Positions 1-8,005 of a stretch of DNA of 64,000 nucleotides are shown in pieces. The stretch comes from an uncultured Oscillospiraceae bacterium (GTDB taxonomy: Bacteria > Bacillota > Clostridia > Oscillospirales > Oscillospiraceae). A program made the translations under genes and the position numbers. The stretch is from NCBI GenBank assembly GCA_947625285.1, contig CANQNS010000004.1, forward strand, positions 1-64,000, given 5' to 3'. Position 1 is the first letter of the stretch; the number at the start of each line of letters is the position of its first letter. The notes under the pieces are model-generated. The model was given only the letters and a program-made list of their open reading frames with translations. It did no database searches and was not told the origin of the DNA.

Positions 1-30
1 TCTGGTCTCTCTAAGAACCCTCTTCTGGTG

Positions 31-109
31 CTTATTTGCATAAGCTGTTTGCATTGTTTAATTTACAAGGTACACGCACGCCTACACGGCCCTCCCGCGA
101 GGCGCCTTG
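31..109 (-). promoter_or_regulatory. 5' leader hairpins of an off-window leftward transcript
   Basis: Downstream of a strong leftward promoter the transcript could fold two hairpins: CAAGG/CCTTG arms at 66-109 and a perfect GCTTAT-TTGC-ATAAGC hairpin at 31-46. No ORF is visible leftward before the window ends. This looks like the structured leader of a gene beyond the edge. A ribosomal-protein-type leader is possible, but I cannot assign a family. Confidence 0.3.
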
Positions 110-111
110 CT

Positions 112-140
112 AATATATCATCTATCCACGGCGATGTCAA
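112..140 (-). promoter_or_regulatory. sigma-A promoter, leftward
   Basis: On the minus strand TTGACA (135-140) and TATATT (112-117) are separated by exactly 17 bp. This near-perfect vegetative promoter fires out of the left end of the window, so a gene must lie beyond position 1. Confidence 0.7.
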
Positions 141-179
141 GAACAAAATGAGATTTTTTCGAGAAATTTTTTATAGAAA

Positions 180-200
180 GACCCTCCCGTCGGGAGGGTC
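180..200 (-). terminator. terminator of the acyltransferase unit
   Basis: Perfect 9-bp stem GACCCTCCC/GGGAGGGTC with a 3-nt loop. On the minus strand it is followed by a T/A-rich run. It directly abuts the left 27-bp repeat. Confidence 0.6.
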
Positions 201-227
201 AGGCGCAGAATCGATGCTTGCTGATCA
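201..227. repeat. left copy of 27-bp direct repeat (sleB 3'-end remnant)
   Basis: Identical to 1526-1552 at 26 of 27 positions. Read on the minus strand it encodes the last residues of the SleB-like protein (KHRFCA) followed by a stop. The two copies bracket the acyltransferase gene and each abuts a different terminator. It resembles the duplicated end left by integration at the 3' end of a gene. Confidence 0.65.
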
Positions 228-274
228 AGCACCCTGCGCGACGCGCTTGCGGCCACGGCATTGCAAGCGTGTTT

Positions 275-1375
275 TCACGCTTTGCAGGTCCATGCGCGAA
301 GCTTCTCGCGGGCCTTTCTTTCCAGCAGCAGCGCGATGGAGCTCACCCCGGTCAAAGCGGCGATGTAGACTGGAAGTATCTTCCAGTACTCGACCCCCGG
401 CGCAAACTGCACCAGCAGTTGACAGAGGATCAAATGCAGCAGGAACATCCAATAGTTGATCGCTCCCAGCCATGCGACGGCTTTTCGGAGGATCTGGTTC
501 CTATATCCTTGCTCGCGCCTATACGACAGTATGACAAATAGGACGATCAGGAAGAAACTGAAGAAATCATTTTTATCCGCACCAAACCAGTGCATCGTCA
601 TGAGCAGCATGGCAAGCGCCCCGATCTCCACTGCGCCGACCAGGAAATTTGCAGCCTTTCCACGCGCCGCGAAGCTCTGATGCCGGTCATTACAGCCGGG
701 TCTTGCCACGACCTCATAGAGATAGACGCCGAGAGACATTTCAGAAAACGCCCTCAGCACCGCACCGTACAGCCATCCCTCCCATGCCTCCTGCATAGAC
801 AGAGAGCCGTACGTTTCATAGATATGCACGAGAATGAACAGCGACACGACCGGGCAAATGCCCACGAATAACCGCTTGTTGTAAGAAAGGAGAAAGTAGA
901 TCAAAAATGACAGCAGCACAAAGGGAGACAAAAACCATATGCTTCGCATCTCATAGGAGATGCCCGGCCCCAGGTAGTGCAGGAACAGATACTGCCATTT
1001 CGTTTCGTATACATGCCAGACGAGCCACGATAATGACATCCCGTTATTAACGAACCGGATCGCCACCATCAACAGTATCGCGCAAAGATACGGCGGGTAC
1101 AGGCGTTTTAGCCGGCAGATCAGATAATCCCTCGCCTGGATCACGGGAGACTCGTCCGTTTTATGCCGGTCATAATGCTGCGCTAAGAACAGCCCTCCGA
1201 CCAGAAAGAAGAAATCAACGCCCAGGTACCCTCCCGGCCAGGGGGCGGAAGAGCCGGTATAGTCCTCATTAAAATGCAGCACGGCCACCGACAGGATCAT
1301 GATATACCGCATGAACTCCAGGTCCAGATTCCTCTTCCGGCCCAAATCGTTATTTCCTTCAATAACACATCTCAT
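275..1375 (-). CDS. acyltransferase-3 family membrane protein
   Basis: Probable membrane O-acyltransferase (acyltransferase_3/OafA-like). These proteins move acetyl groups onto surface glycans, though the acceptor here is unknown. About ten hydrophobic segments are visible. The N-terminal region has the family pattern of an early RNLDLEFMRYI stretch, a VLHF histidine and a GYLGVDFFFLVGGLF block where many members have GVdlFFvlSG. I start at ATG 1375 because GGTGGGG lies 6 nt upstream; the track's longer start is a GTG at 1387. The gene is clearly less GC-rich than its neighbours, is flanked by 27-bp direct repeats and has its own promoter with a G9 spacer and its own terminator. It therefore reads as a self-contained acquired cassette. 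Family is fairly certain; substrate is not. Confidence 0.75.
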   Translation of the reverse strand: MRCVIEGNNDLGRKRNLDLEFMRYIMILSVAVLHFNEDYTGSSAPWPGGYLGVDFFFLVGGLFLAQHYDRHKTDESPVIQARDYLICRLKRLYPPYLCAILLMVAIRFVNNGMSLSWLVWHVYETKWQYLFLHYLGPGISYEMRSIWFLSPFVLLSFLIYFLLSYNKRLFVGICPVVSLFILVHIYETYGSLSMQEAWEGWLYGAVLRAFSEMSLGVYLYEVVARPGCNDRHQSFAARGKAANFLVGAVEIGALAMLLMTMHWFGADKNDFFSFFLIVLFVILSYRREQGYRNQILRKAVAWLGAINYWMFLLHLILCQLLVQFAPGVEYWKILPVYIAALTGVSSIALLLERKAREKLRAWTCKA

Positions 1376-1434
1376 ACGGCGCCCCACCAGCCACAGCGCG
1401 CTATGCGCTGTGTAACGTTCTTAAAGGTTTGTTA

Positions 1435-1463
1435 ATAGTAGCACACTTACCCCCCCCCGTCAA
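1435..1463 (-). promoter_or_regulatory. acyltransferase promoter with G9 tract in spacer
   Basis: On the minus strand TTGACG (1458-1463) and TACTAT (1435-1440) are separated by 17 bp. The -35 side of the spacer is a run of nine Gs (1450-1458). Gain or loss of a G would move the spacing off 17, which is the arrangement of known phase-variable promoters. Confidence 0.6.
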
Positions 1464-1489
1464 GTTTTTCGTATTTTTGCACTATGCCT

Positions 1490-1525
1490 AAAAAGCGGGT
1501 CTGTGTATACACAGACCCGCTTTTT
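1490..1525 (-). terminator. sleB terminator
   Basis: A 36-bp perfect palindrome (GCGGGTCTGTG arms) flanked by A5 and T5. It overlaps the TAA stop of the sleB-like gene. On the minus strand the stem is followed by TTTTT. It could act in both directions. Confidence 0.85.
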
Positions 1526-2192
1526 AGGCGCAGAATCGATGCTTGCCGATCACAGTCAGCAGCGGCCGGGACCAGATCCACTTGCTGGTTGCCGTGGCCG
1601 GGTTGAAATAATAGATGGCGCCGCCGGACGGATCGGAGCCGTTAATGGCGTCCCGGGCGGCCTGGTAGGCGCTGTTCGCCACGGGCTTCCAGAACTGGCC
1701 GTCCTGCAGGCAGGAGAACGCCCCGGACTGGTAGATCACGCCGGAGATGGTGTTGGGGAACGCCGGACTCTTGACCCGGTTCAGCACCACCGCGCCCACG
1801 GCCACCTGGCCGGAATAGGGCTCCCCTCTCGCCTCGGCGGAGATAAGCCGGGCCAGCAGGTCCGTATCGCCGGAGCTGCTCTGGCTGGAGGCGGTCACGT
1901 TGATGCCCAGCGCCGCCAGAGTCTTGGGGCCGCACTTGCCGTCCACGGTCAGGCCGTTCTTCCTCTGAAAATACTTCACCGCCTCCACGGTCTTGGAGCC
2001 GTATACCCCGTCCACTTTGCCGGAATAATAGCCCCAGCGGGACAGCTTGTCCTGTATGGTAGTCACCGTTGAGCCGGTGGAGCCCTTCTGATAGGTGACG
2101 GCGTCGGCTATCTGGATGAAGCCGATGATGAATATATTGACGATGAACACGATCGCCACAGCCGCCACCAGCTTCTTTTCTGCTTTGCTCAT
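1524..2192 (-). CDS. SleB-like cell wall hydrolase
   Basis: Likely peptidoglycan hydrolase of the spore-cortex-lytic SleB/CwlJ type. After a short start, an N-terminal hydrophobic segment (about residues 8-30) acts as anchor or signal. A peptidoglycan-binding-1 domain follows (about 35-95, with GSTGSTV and VDGVYGSKT repeats). A Hydrolase_2/SleB catalytic domain (about 108-222) contains LISAEARGEPYSGQVAVG, whose Glu is the presumed catalytic acid. At 222 aa it is normal for the family. It lies 55 bp downstream of thrS. Its GAGGGGG ribosome-binding site forms the 3' base of a hairpin, so read-through or translation may be limited. Cortex versus vegetative wall as substrate cannot be decided from sequence. 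Confidence 0.85.
   Translation of the reverse strand: MSKAEKKLVAAVAIVFIVNIFIIGFIQIADAVTYQKGSTGSTVTTIQDKLSRWGYYSGKVDGVYGSKTVEAVKYFQRKNGLTVDGKCGPKTLAALGINVTASSQSSSGDTDLLARLISAEARGEPYSGQVAVGAVVLNRVKSPAFPNTISGVIYQSGAFSCLQDGQFWKPVANSAYQAARDAINGSDPSGGAIYYFNPATATSKWIWSRPLLTVIGKHRFCA
1526..1552. repeat. right copy of 27-bp direct repeat
   Basis: This copy is the authentic 3' coding end of the sleB-like gene. It matches 201-227 with one mismatch. Confidence 0.65.
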
Positions 2193-2200
2193 AACAAAAC

Positions 2201-2228
2201 CCCCTCGTAGAGCTAGTCTACGAGAGGG
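2201..2228 (-). terminator. thrS-sleB intergenic hairpin overlapping the sleB RBS
   Basis: CTCGTAGA/TCTACGAG arms (2204-2211 and 2217-2224) are extended by a C/G clamp. On the minus strand the stem is followed by GGGG-TTTTGTT and then the sleB ATG. It can work as a partial terminator after thrS, and the GAGGGGG ribosome-binding site lies in or next to its 3' arm. Confidence 0.5.
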
Positions 2229-2247
2229 CCTGTCCGATTATGCGATG

Positions 2248-3999
2248 TCAAAAAAGCGAAGTTTTGGACTTGGTAGCGATCTCTTCCTGGAGCTTTGCCA
2301 GGAACGCGTCAAGAGCCATGGCCCCCTTATCGGCGTCCCGGGTGCGGACGGCCACCGTGCCCTCGGCGGCCTCCTTGTCGCCCACCACCAGCTTGTAGGG
2401 CACCTTCTCCATCTGGGCCTCCCGGATCTTATAGCCCAGCTTCTCGTTGCGCTCGTCCACTTCCACCCGGACGCCGGCGGCCGTGAGCTTTTCGGCCACC
2501 TCTCTGGCGTAGTCCATGGTCCGGTCCGTGATGGGCAGGATCTTCACCTGCACGGGGCTGAGCCAGGTGGGGAACGCGCCGGCAAAGTGCTCGGTGATCA
2601 CGCCGATGAACCGCTCGATGGAGCCGAACACCACCCGATGGATCATGACGGGGCAGTGCTTTTCCCCGTCGGTGCCCACATACTCCAGGTCGAACCGGCC
2701 GGGGAGCTGATAGTCCAGCTGGATGGTGCCGCACTGCCAGGTCCGGCCCAGGGAGTCCTCGATATGGAAGTCCAGCTTGGGGCCGTAAAACGCGCCGTCG
2801 CCGGGGTTGATCTCATAGCTCTTGCCGATGCTGGTGATGGCGTCGGCCAGGGCGGCGGTGGCAATGTCCCAGTCCTCCACGGAGCCGATGTGGTCCTCCG
2901 GCATGGTGGACAGCTCGATGGTATAGGGCAGGCCGAACAGGGAGTACACCTCGTCGAAAAGCTGGGCGATGCGGACCACCTCGTCCTTGATCTGGTCCTT
3001 AGCCAGCAGGATATGGGCGTCGTCCTGGGTGAAGCAGCGGACACGGAACATACCGTGGAGCGCGCCGGAAAGCTCATGCCGGTGGACCAGGCCCAGCTCG
3101 CCGTAGCGCAGCGGCAGGTCCCGGTAGGAGTGGGGCTCCAGATCGTAGACCAGGATGCTGCCAGGGCAGTTCATGGGCTTGATGGCAAAATCCTCGTCGT
3201 CGATGACGGTGGTGTACATATTGTCCTTGTAGTGATCCCAGTGGCCGGAGGTCTCCCAGAGGGTGCGCTTCATGATCTGGGGGGTGCTGATCTCCAGATA
3301 ATCCCACTTCTTATGGACCTGCCGCCAGTAGTCGATGAGGGTATTTTTCAGCACCATGCCCTTGGGCAGATAGAACGGGAAGCCGGGGGCCTCGTCCCGG
3401 AAGGCGAACAGGCCCAGCTCCCGGCCCAGCTTCCGGTGGTCGCGCTTTTTAGCCTCCTCGATCCGGGCCAGATGCTCGTCCAGCTCCGCCTTGGTGGGGA
3501 AGCAGGTGCCGTAGATGCGCTGGAGCATCTTCCGGTTTGAATCGCCCCGCCAATACGCGCCGGTGGCGCTGGTGAGCTTGATGGCGTTGCCCTTGATGCG
3601 GCCGGTGGAGTCCAGGTGCGGGCCCGCGCACAGGTCCGTGAAGTCCCCCTGCTTATAGAAGCTGATCACCGCGTCCTCGGGCAGATCCTGGATGAGCTCC
3701 ACCTTATAGGGCTCCTGCCGCTCCTGCATGAAGGCAATGGCCTCAGCCCGGGGCAACTCGAACCGCTCCAGCTTGATCTTCTCCTTGCAGATCTTCCGCA
3801 TCTCCGCCTCCAGGGCCTCCAGGTCCTCGGGCACGAAGGGCTTGTCGATGTCGATGTCGTAATAAAACCCGTCCTCGATGGCGGGCCCGATGGCGAGCTT
3901 GGCCTCCGGGAACAGACGCTTTACCGCCTGGGCCAGCACATGGCTGGTGGTGTGCCGGTACATTTTTCTGTATTCGGCGTCGCTGAAATCGTATTGCAT
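2248..3999 (-). CDS. thrS: threonyl-tRNA synthetase lacking the TGS domain
   Basis: Class II aminoacyl-tRNA synthetase that charges tRNA-Thr. The protein starts directly at the editing (N2) domain, with HTTSHVLAQAVKRLFP at residues 16-31 and CAGPHLDSTG near 123. The catalytic core follows, with the LCAG/MNCPGS-type motifs and FRVRCFTQDDAH, and then the C-terminal anticodon-binding domain (about 480-583). At 583 aa it is about 60 residues shorter than the usual enzyme because the N-terminal TGS domain is absent. The start is well supported by AGGAGG 6 nt before the ATG, so the shortness is real. No T-box leader is visible upstream; only about 60 bp separate it from the preceding gene. Confidence 0.96.
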   Translation of the reverse strand: MQYDFSDAEYRKMYRHTTSHVLAQAVKRLFPEAKLAIGPAIEDGFYYDIDIDKPFVPEDLEALEAEMRKICKEKIKLERFELPRAEAIAFMQERQEPYKVELIQDLPEDAVISFYKQGDFTDLCAGPHLDSTGRIKGNAIKLTSATGAYWRGDSNRKMLQRIYGTCFPTKAELDEHLARIEEAKKRDHRKLGRELGLFAFRDEAPGFPFYLPKGMVLKNTLIDYWRQVHKKWDYLEISTPQIMKRTLWETSGHWDHYKDNMYTTVIDDEDFAIKPMNCPGSILVYDLEPHSYRDLPLRYGELGLVHRHELSGALHGMFRVRCFTQDDAHILLAKDQIKDEVVRIAQLFDEVYSLFGLPYTIELSTMPEDHIGSVEDWDIATAALADAITSIGKSYEINPGDGAFYGPKLDFHIEDSLGRTWQCGTIQLDYQLPGRFDLEYVGTDGEKHCPVMIHRVVFGSIERFIGVITEHFAGAFPTWLSPVQVKILPITDRTMDYAREVAEKLTAAGVRVEVDERNEKLGYKIREAQMEKVPYKLVVGDKEAAEGTVAVRTRDADKGAMALDAFLAKLQEEIATKSKTSLF

Positions 4000-4010
4000 A
4001 TCGTCCTCCT

Positions 4011-4031
4011 AAAAACCCCTGATAGACGGGG
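4011..4031 (-). terminator. weak terminator-like hairpin before thrS
   Basis: On the minus strand CCCC-N8-GGGG is followed directly by TTTTT and then by the thrS ribosome-binding site. The stem is only 4-5 bp, so termination would be partial at best. Confidence 0.35.
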
Positions 4032-4058
4032 CCAATATATCACCGCCGCCGGCTCATG

Positions 4059-4757
4059 TCAAGCCGAGAGCCTGTATACCGCCCAGCACAGGCCGTACAG
4101 CACCGGCTGGTGGATAAGATACACCGCCAGGGTCCTCTCCCCCGTCCAGGCCAGCCATTTCGGCGCGCCGGCGGTCCGCAGGCGGCTGTCGGGAGGGCTT
4201 GCCAATATCCGCCCGCCGAACCAGGCCCCCAGCAGGAACATAAAGATGTTGGGGAAAAAGGGCACCCAGTCAAAGGACACGAACCCCCGTGCCCGCAGCC
4301 CCAGCCAGTAAAGCCAGGGAACATTTATGAACGTGGTATAGCTTATGACGCGTGTGACAAGATACAGGCCCCCCCACAGCCAGGGGGCCAGCTTGTCCGG
4401 CACCCGCCGCGCATACTTCCCCGCGAAGTGGTACAGCGCCATGGCGCAGCCAAGAAACTGCAGGATGCCGAAGCGGATGGGCGCGTCCGCCACATAGGAC
4501 GCCAGCACCACGATCACGCCCGCAACGGCGGTGACGAGCCCCCGGCGCAGATTGGATCGGGTGAAGCGGGAGCTGACGCCGGAGAGGAAAATGAAGCTCA
4601 GCGCGATGAACCGCTGAGTGGCGAACACCGCCGGCCACTGGGTAGCGGCGGCGGGGACCCAGCCGAACAGGATGCAGTCGAAGAAAAGGTGGTAGCCCAC
4701 CATCAGCCAGCAGACCAGGCCCCGCCAGCCATCCAGCCAGCGGACCCGCTCAGACAT
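4059..4757 (-). CDS. HGSNAT-like (heparan N-acetyltransferase domain) membrane protein
   Basis: Small multi-pass membrane protein with the DUF1624/heparan-alpha-glucosaminide N-acetyltransferase-type core. It opens with RVRWLDGWRGLVCWLMVGYH and has the family histidine in its first membrane segment and about seven hydrophobic segments in total. The probable role is moving acetyl groups from cytosolic acetyl-CoA to an extracytoplasmic glycan or amino sugar; the substrate is unknown. The 232-aa length fits bacterial members. Its ATG lies inside the 3' end of ychF (8-nt overlap), so it is translated in the same operon and probably coupled. No functional link with ychF or thrS is evident. Confidence 0.7.
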   Translation of the reverse strand: MSERVRWLDGWRGLVCWLMVGYHLFFDCILFGWVPAAATQWPAVFATQRFIALSFIFLSGVSSRFTRSNLRRGLVTAVAGVIVVLASYVADAPIRFGILQFLGCAMALYHFAGKYARRVPDKLAPWLWGGLYLVTRVISYTTFINVPWLYWLGLRARGFVSFDWVPFFPNIFMFLLGAWFGGRILASPPDSRLRTAGAPKWLAWTGERTLAVYLIHQPVLYGLCWAVYRLSA

Positions 4758-5847
4758 TAAAGAGGAAGTGGGTCACGTCCCCGTCCTGCATGACGTACTC
4801 CTTGCCCTCGGCCCGCAGTAGGCCCTTTTCCCGGGCCGCCGCCTCGCTGCCGCAGGCTTTCAGGTCATCAAAGGCGATGATGTTGGCCCGGATGAAGCCC
4901 CGCTCGAAGTCGGTGTGTATCTTCCCGGCGGCCTGGGGGGCCTTGGTGCCCCTGGTGATGGTCCAGGCCCGGCACTCGTCCGGCCCGCAGGTGAGGAAGG
5001 AAATGAGCCCCAGCAGGTCGTAGGAGCATTTGATAAGCCGCTGCAGCCCCGATTCCCGGATGCCCAGCTCCTCCATGAACATCTCCCGGTCCGCCGGGTC
5101 GTCCAGCTCAGCAATGTCCTGCTCGAACCGGGCGCACACCGGCAGCACCGTGCTGCCCTCCGCGTCGGCAATGGCCTTGACCTGTTTATAATACTCGCTC
5201 TGCTCCGCCTGGGCGAAGCCGTCCTCGTCCATGTTGGCGGCGTATATGACGGGCTTCAGGCTCAAAAGGTCGGACTGGGCCACCAGCTCCGCCTCCTCCC
5301 CCTCGCAGGGGAAGGAGCGGGCGGATCTGCCCCCGTCCAGCCAGTCGGCCAGCCGGCCCATCACGTCGGCCTCTTTGGCGTATTTCTTCTCGCCGCTCTT
5401 GACGTACTTCTGGGCCTTCTCCAGCCGCCGCCGGACCATCTCCAGGTCCGCCATGATAAGCTCCAGATCCACCGTCTCGATATCCCCCGCCGGGTCCGTG
5501 GAGCATTCATGCCGGACGATATTGGCGTCGTCGAAGCAGCGGACCACATGGATGATGGCGTCCGTGCCCCGGATGTTGCCCAAAAACTTGTTGCCCAGGC
5601 CCTCGCCCTTGCTGGCGCCCTTCACCAGTCCCGCGATGTCCACGAATTCGATGGTGGCGGGGGTGTATTTCTTGGGGTGATACATCTCCGCCAGAAAGTC
5701 CAGCCGCTGGTCCGGCACCGCCACCACCCCCACGTTGGGGTCGATGGTGCAGAACGGATAGTTGGCGGACTCGGCCCCGGCGTTAGTCAGGGCGTTGAAA
5801 AGGGTGCTCTTGCCCACGTTGGGCAGTCCCACGATGCCAAGCTTCAT
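4750..5847 (-). CDS. ychF: ribosome-associated GTPase/ATPase YchF
   Basis: Obg-family P-loop protein that binds ribosomes and hydrolyses ATP in preference to GTP. Visible are GLPNVGKST (P-loop, residues 6-15), DIAGLVKGAS (G3 and following, about 69-78), the coiled-coil helical region (about 130-170) and the C-terminal TGS domain ending in GDVTHFLFNV. The 365-aa length is exactly typical. The ribosome-binding site AGGAGATACTT precedes the ATG. It follows ftsH after 67 bp holding a GC-rich hairpin. Confidence 0.97.
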   Translation of the reverse strand: MKLGIVGLPNVGKSTLFNALTNAGAESANYPFCTIDPNVGVVAVPDQRLDFLAEMYHPKKYTPATIEFVDIAGLVKGASKGEGLGNKFLGNIRGTDAIIHVVRCFDDANIVRHECSTDPAGDIETVDLELIMADLEMVRRRLEKAQKYVKSGEKKYAKEADVMGRLADWLDGGRSARSFPCEGEEAELVAQSDLLSLKPVIYAANMDEDGFAQAEQSEYYKQVKAIADAEGSTVLPVCARFEQDIAELDDPADREMFMEELGIRESGLQRLIKCSYDLLGLISFLTCGPDECRAWTITRGTKAPQAAGKIHTDFERGFIRANIIAFDDLKACGSEAAAREKGLLRAEGKEYVMQDGDVTHFLFNV

Positions 5848-5874
5848 AAGTATCTCCTATAGTCATTATCGGCA

Positions 5875-5897
5875 AAGGCGGGCGAGCCGCCCGCCTT
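5875..5897 (-). terminator. hairpin after ftsH
   Basis: 10-bp perfect stem AAGGCGGGCG/CGCCCGCCTT with a 3-nt loop. On the minus strand it is followed by only TTTG, so it is probably a partial terminator or 3' stabiliser between ftsH and ychF. Confidence 0.55.
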
Positions 5898-5914
5898 ACG
5901 CGTTATGATCTCAT

Positions 5915-7996
5915 TTATGCTTCCGTGTCGTCGCCGGTCTGGCCCGCCAGGGGGGTCGGGTCCGGCTCCGGGTCCTTCTCCCAGGCGGCGTCCGTCCGGG
6001 GCGCGTCCGGCTGGCTCTGGGCCGCCCCCGGCTGTCCGGGAGCCGCGCCCTTGGGCTTTTGCGGCGGAAGCTGGCCGTGGTCGCAGAAGTAGTCGAAGTC
6101 CGCTCCGTCGATGGACTCATGGACCAGCAGATACTCCGCCACGGCGGTCAACTGCTCCCGGTGCTCGGTGAGGAGCTGCTCGCACCGGGCCATGGCCTCG
6201 TCGAAAATGTGCTTGACCTCCTCGTCGATGATGGCGGCGGTCTCCTCGGAATAGCTCTTGGTGGTGCCGAAGTCCCGGCCGATGAACAGGCTGTGGCTGG
6301 AGTCGTCAAAGCTGATGGGTCCCAGCCGCTCGCTCATGCCGTACTGCATGACCATGGCCCGGGCCATCTTGGAAGCCTGCTGGATATCGCCGGAGGCCCC
6401 GGTGGAGATATCGTCCAGGAAGAGCTTTTCCGCCACCCGGCCGCCCAGGGCCATGACGATCTGCTCAAACATCTCGCTCCTGGCCAGGAAGGACTTGTCC
6501 TCGCTGGGCCGCATGAGGGTGAAGCCGCCGGCCTGGCCCCGGGGGATGATGGTGATATAGTGGACCGGGTCCACGTGCTCCAGATACTTGGCGGCGATGG
6601 CGTGGCCGGACTCGTGATAGGCGGTCAGCCGCCGCTCCTTGTCGGTGATGACCCGGCTCTTCTTGGCGGGGCCCATCTCCACCTTCAGGATGGCGTCGTC
6701 GATGTCGGCGTTGACGATGAACCGGCGGTGCCGGCGCACGGCCAGCAGGGCCGCCTCATTGAGAAGGTTCTCCAGGTCCGCCCCGGAGAAGCCGGCGGTG
6801 CCCCTTGCGATGGAGTTCAGATCCACATCGTCGCCCAGGGGCTTATCCTTGGCGTGGACGCGCAGGATCTCCTCCCTGCCCTTCACGTCGGGCAGGCCGA
6901 TATACACCTGCCGGTCGAACCGGCCGGGCCGCAGAAGGGCGTTGTCCAGGATGTCGGCCCGGTTGGTGGCCGCCATGACGATGACGCCCTCGTTGTTGGT
7001 AAAGCCGTCCATCTCCACCAGAAGCTGGTTCAGGGTCTGCTCCCGCTCGTCGTGGCCGCCGCCCAGACCGGAACCGCGCTGGCGGCCCACGGCGTCGATC
7101 TCGTCGATGAAGATGATGGCGGGCGCGACCTTTTTTGCCTGGTCGAACAGATCCCGGACCCGGCTGGCGCCCACGCCCACATACAGCTCCACGAAGTCGG
7201 AGCCGGAGATGGAGAGGAACTGCACGCCCGCCTCGCCGGCCACGGCCTTAGCCATCAGGGTCTTACCGGTCCCCGGAGGGCCCACCAGCAGCACGCCCTT
7301 GGGGATGCGGGCGCCCATGGCGGTATAGGCGGCGGGGTCTTTGAGGAACTCCACGATCTCCTGCAGCTCCTCCTTCTCCTCGTCGCACCCGGCCACGTCG
7401 GCAAAGGTCTTTTTGTTCTGGCCGTCCACGTTCGCACGGGTCCTGGCCTTGGAGAACTTGGCAACGCCGCCGGCTCCGCCGCCGGTGGCCCGGGTCATCA
7501 TCACATACCACAGCACGCCGAACACGCCTACCACGATGAGGTAGGGCAGGAAGCTCAGCCACCAGGGAGCCACAAAGCCCTCGTTATCGTCGTACTCGGT
7601 GAGGACGCCGGAATCCTTCTGCTGCCGGATGAGCTCGCCCAGATCCGCGTAGAACTGGTCCACGTCCCGCAGGTTGCGCCGGATCTCGGTCTGGCCCTCG
7701 AAGGGCTCCCGCAGGTACAGATACAGCTCGTTGCCGGAGATAACGAAGGATTCCACCTGCTTGGCTTCAAACAGGTCGATGATCTGGGAATAGTTCAGGT
7801 CCCCTCCCCGGTTGGAGCCGGTGAAAGAGAACACGGTAGCCAGCAGCAGCACCAGTACCAGCGCGTAAAACCCGATCTCCCGGGCCCGCCGGTTGGGGCC
7901 GCCGGGGCCGCGTCCGGGACCGCCGCCGCTGGAACCGCCGGGTCCGCCAGGCCCGGGGCTGGAGTTGTTCTTGTTGTCGCCAGGCATATTGTCCAT
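5915..7996 (-). CDS. ftsH: ATP-dependent zinc metalloprotease FtsH
   Basis: Membrane-anchored AAA+ protease for quality control of membrane and regulatory proteins. A Gly/Pro/Ser-rich cytoplasmic N-terminus (residues 5-35) is followed by a first membrane segment (about 41-60), an extracytoplasmic FtsH-ext domain, a second membrane segment (about 147-168), the AAA module (Walker A GPPGTGKT near 238, Walker [15 protein letters not shown] region) and the zinc site HESGH near 453. The C-terminal tail is Pro/Gln/Asp-rich. The 693-aa length is normal. The glycine-rich leader is unusual in degree. It follows hpt with 9 bp between them, the common clostridial and bacillar tilS-hpt-ftsH order. Confidence 0.97.
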   Translation of the reverse strand: MDNMPGDNKNNSSPGPGGPGGSSGGGPGRGPGGPNRRAREIGFYALVLVLLLATVFSFTGSNRGGDLNYSQIIDLFEAKQVESFVISGNELYLYLREPFEGQTEIRRNLRDVDQFYADLGELIRQQKDSGVLTEYDDNEGFVAPWWLSFLPYLIVVGVFGVLWYVMMTRATGGGAGGVAKFSKARTRANVDGQNKKTFADVAGCDEEKEELQEIVEFLKDPAAYTAMGARIPKGVLLVGPPGTGKTLMAKAVAGEAGVQFLSISGSDFVELYVGVGASRVRDLFDQAKKVAPAIIFIDEIDAVGRQRGSGLGGGHDEREQTLNQLLVEMDGFTNNEGVIVMAATNRADILDNALLRPGRFDRQVYIGLPDVKGREEILRVHAKDKPLGDDVDLNSIARGTAGFSGADLENLLNEAALLAVRRHRRFIVNADIDDAILKVEMGPAKKSRVITDKERRLTAYHESGHAIAAKYLEHVDPVHYITIIPRGQAGGFTLMRPSEDKSFLARSEMFEQIVMALGGRVAEKLFLDDISTGASGDIQQASKMARAMVMQYGMSERLGPISFDDSSHSLFIGRDFGTTKSYSEETAAIIDEEVKHIFDEAMARCEQLLTEHREQLTAVAEYLLVHESIDGADFDYFCDHGQLPPQKPKGAAPGQPGAAQSQPDAPRTDAAWEKDPEPDPTPLAGQTGDDTEA

Positions 7997-8005
7997 TTTC
8001 TTACC

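Noticed and set aside
4000-4058. T-box riboswitch upstream of thrS
   Set aside because: Only about 60 bp are available and no specifier or antiterminator sequence is visible. Only a short hairpin with a T-run is present.
4365-4371. C7 run in the HGSNAT-like gene as a third slippage tract
   Set aside because: The reading frame is intact on both sides and the run is short. A seven-base C run is unremarkable at this GC content.
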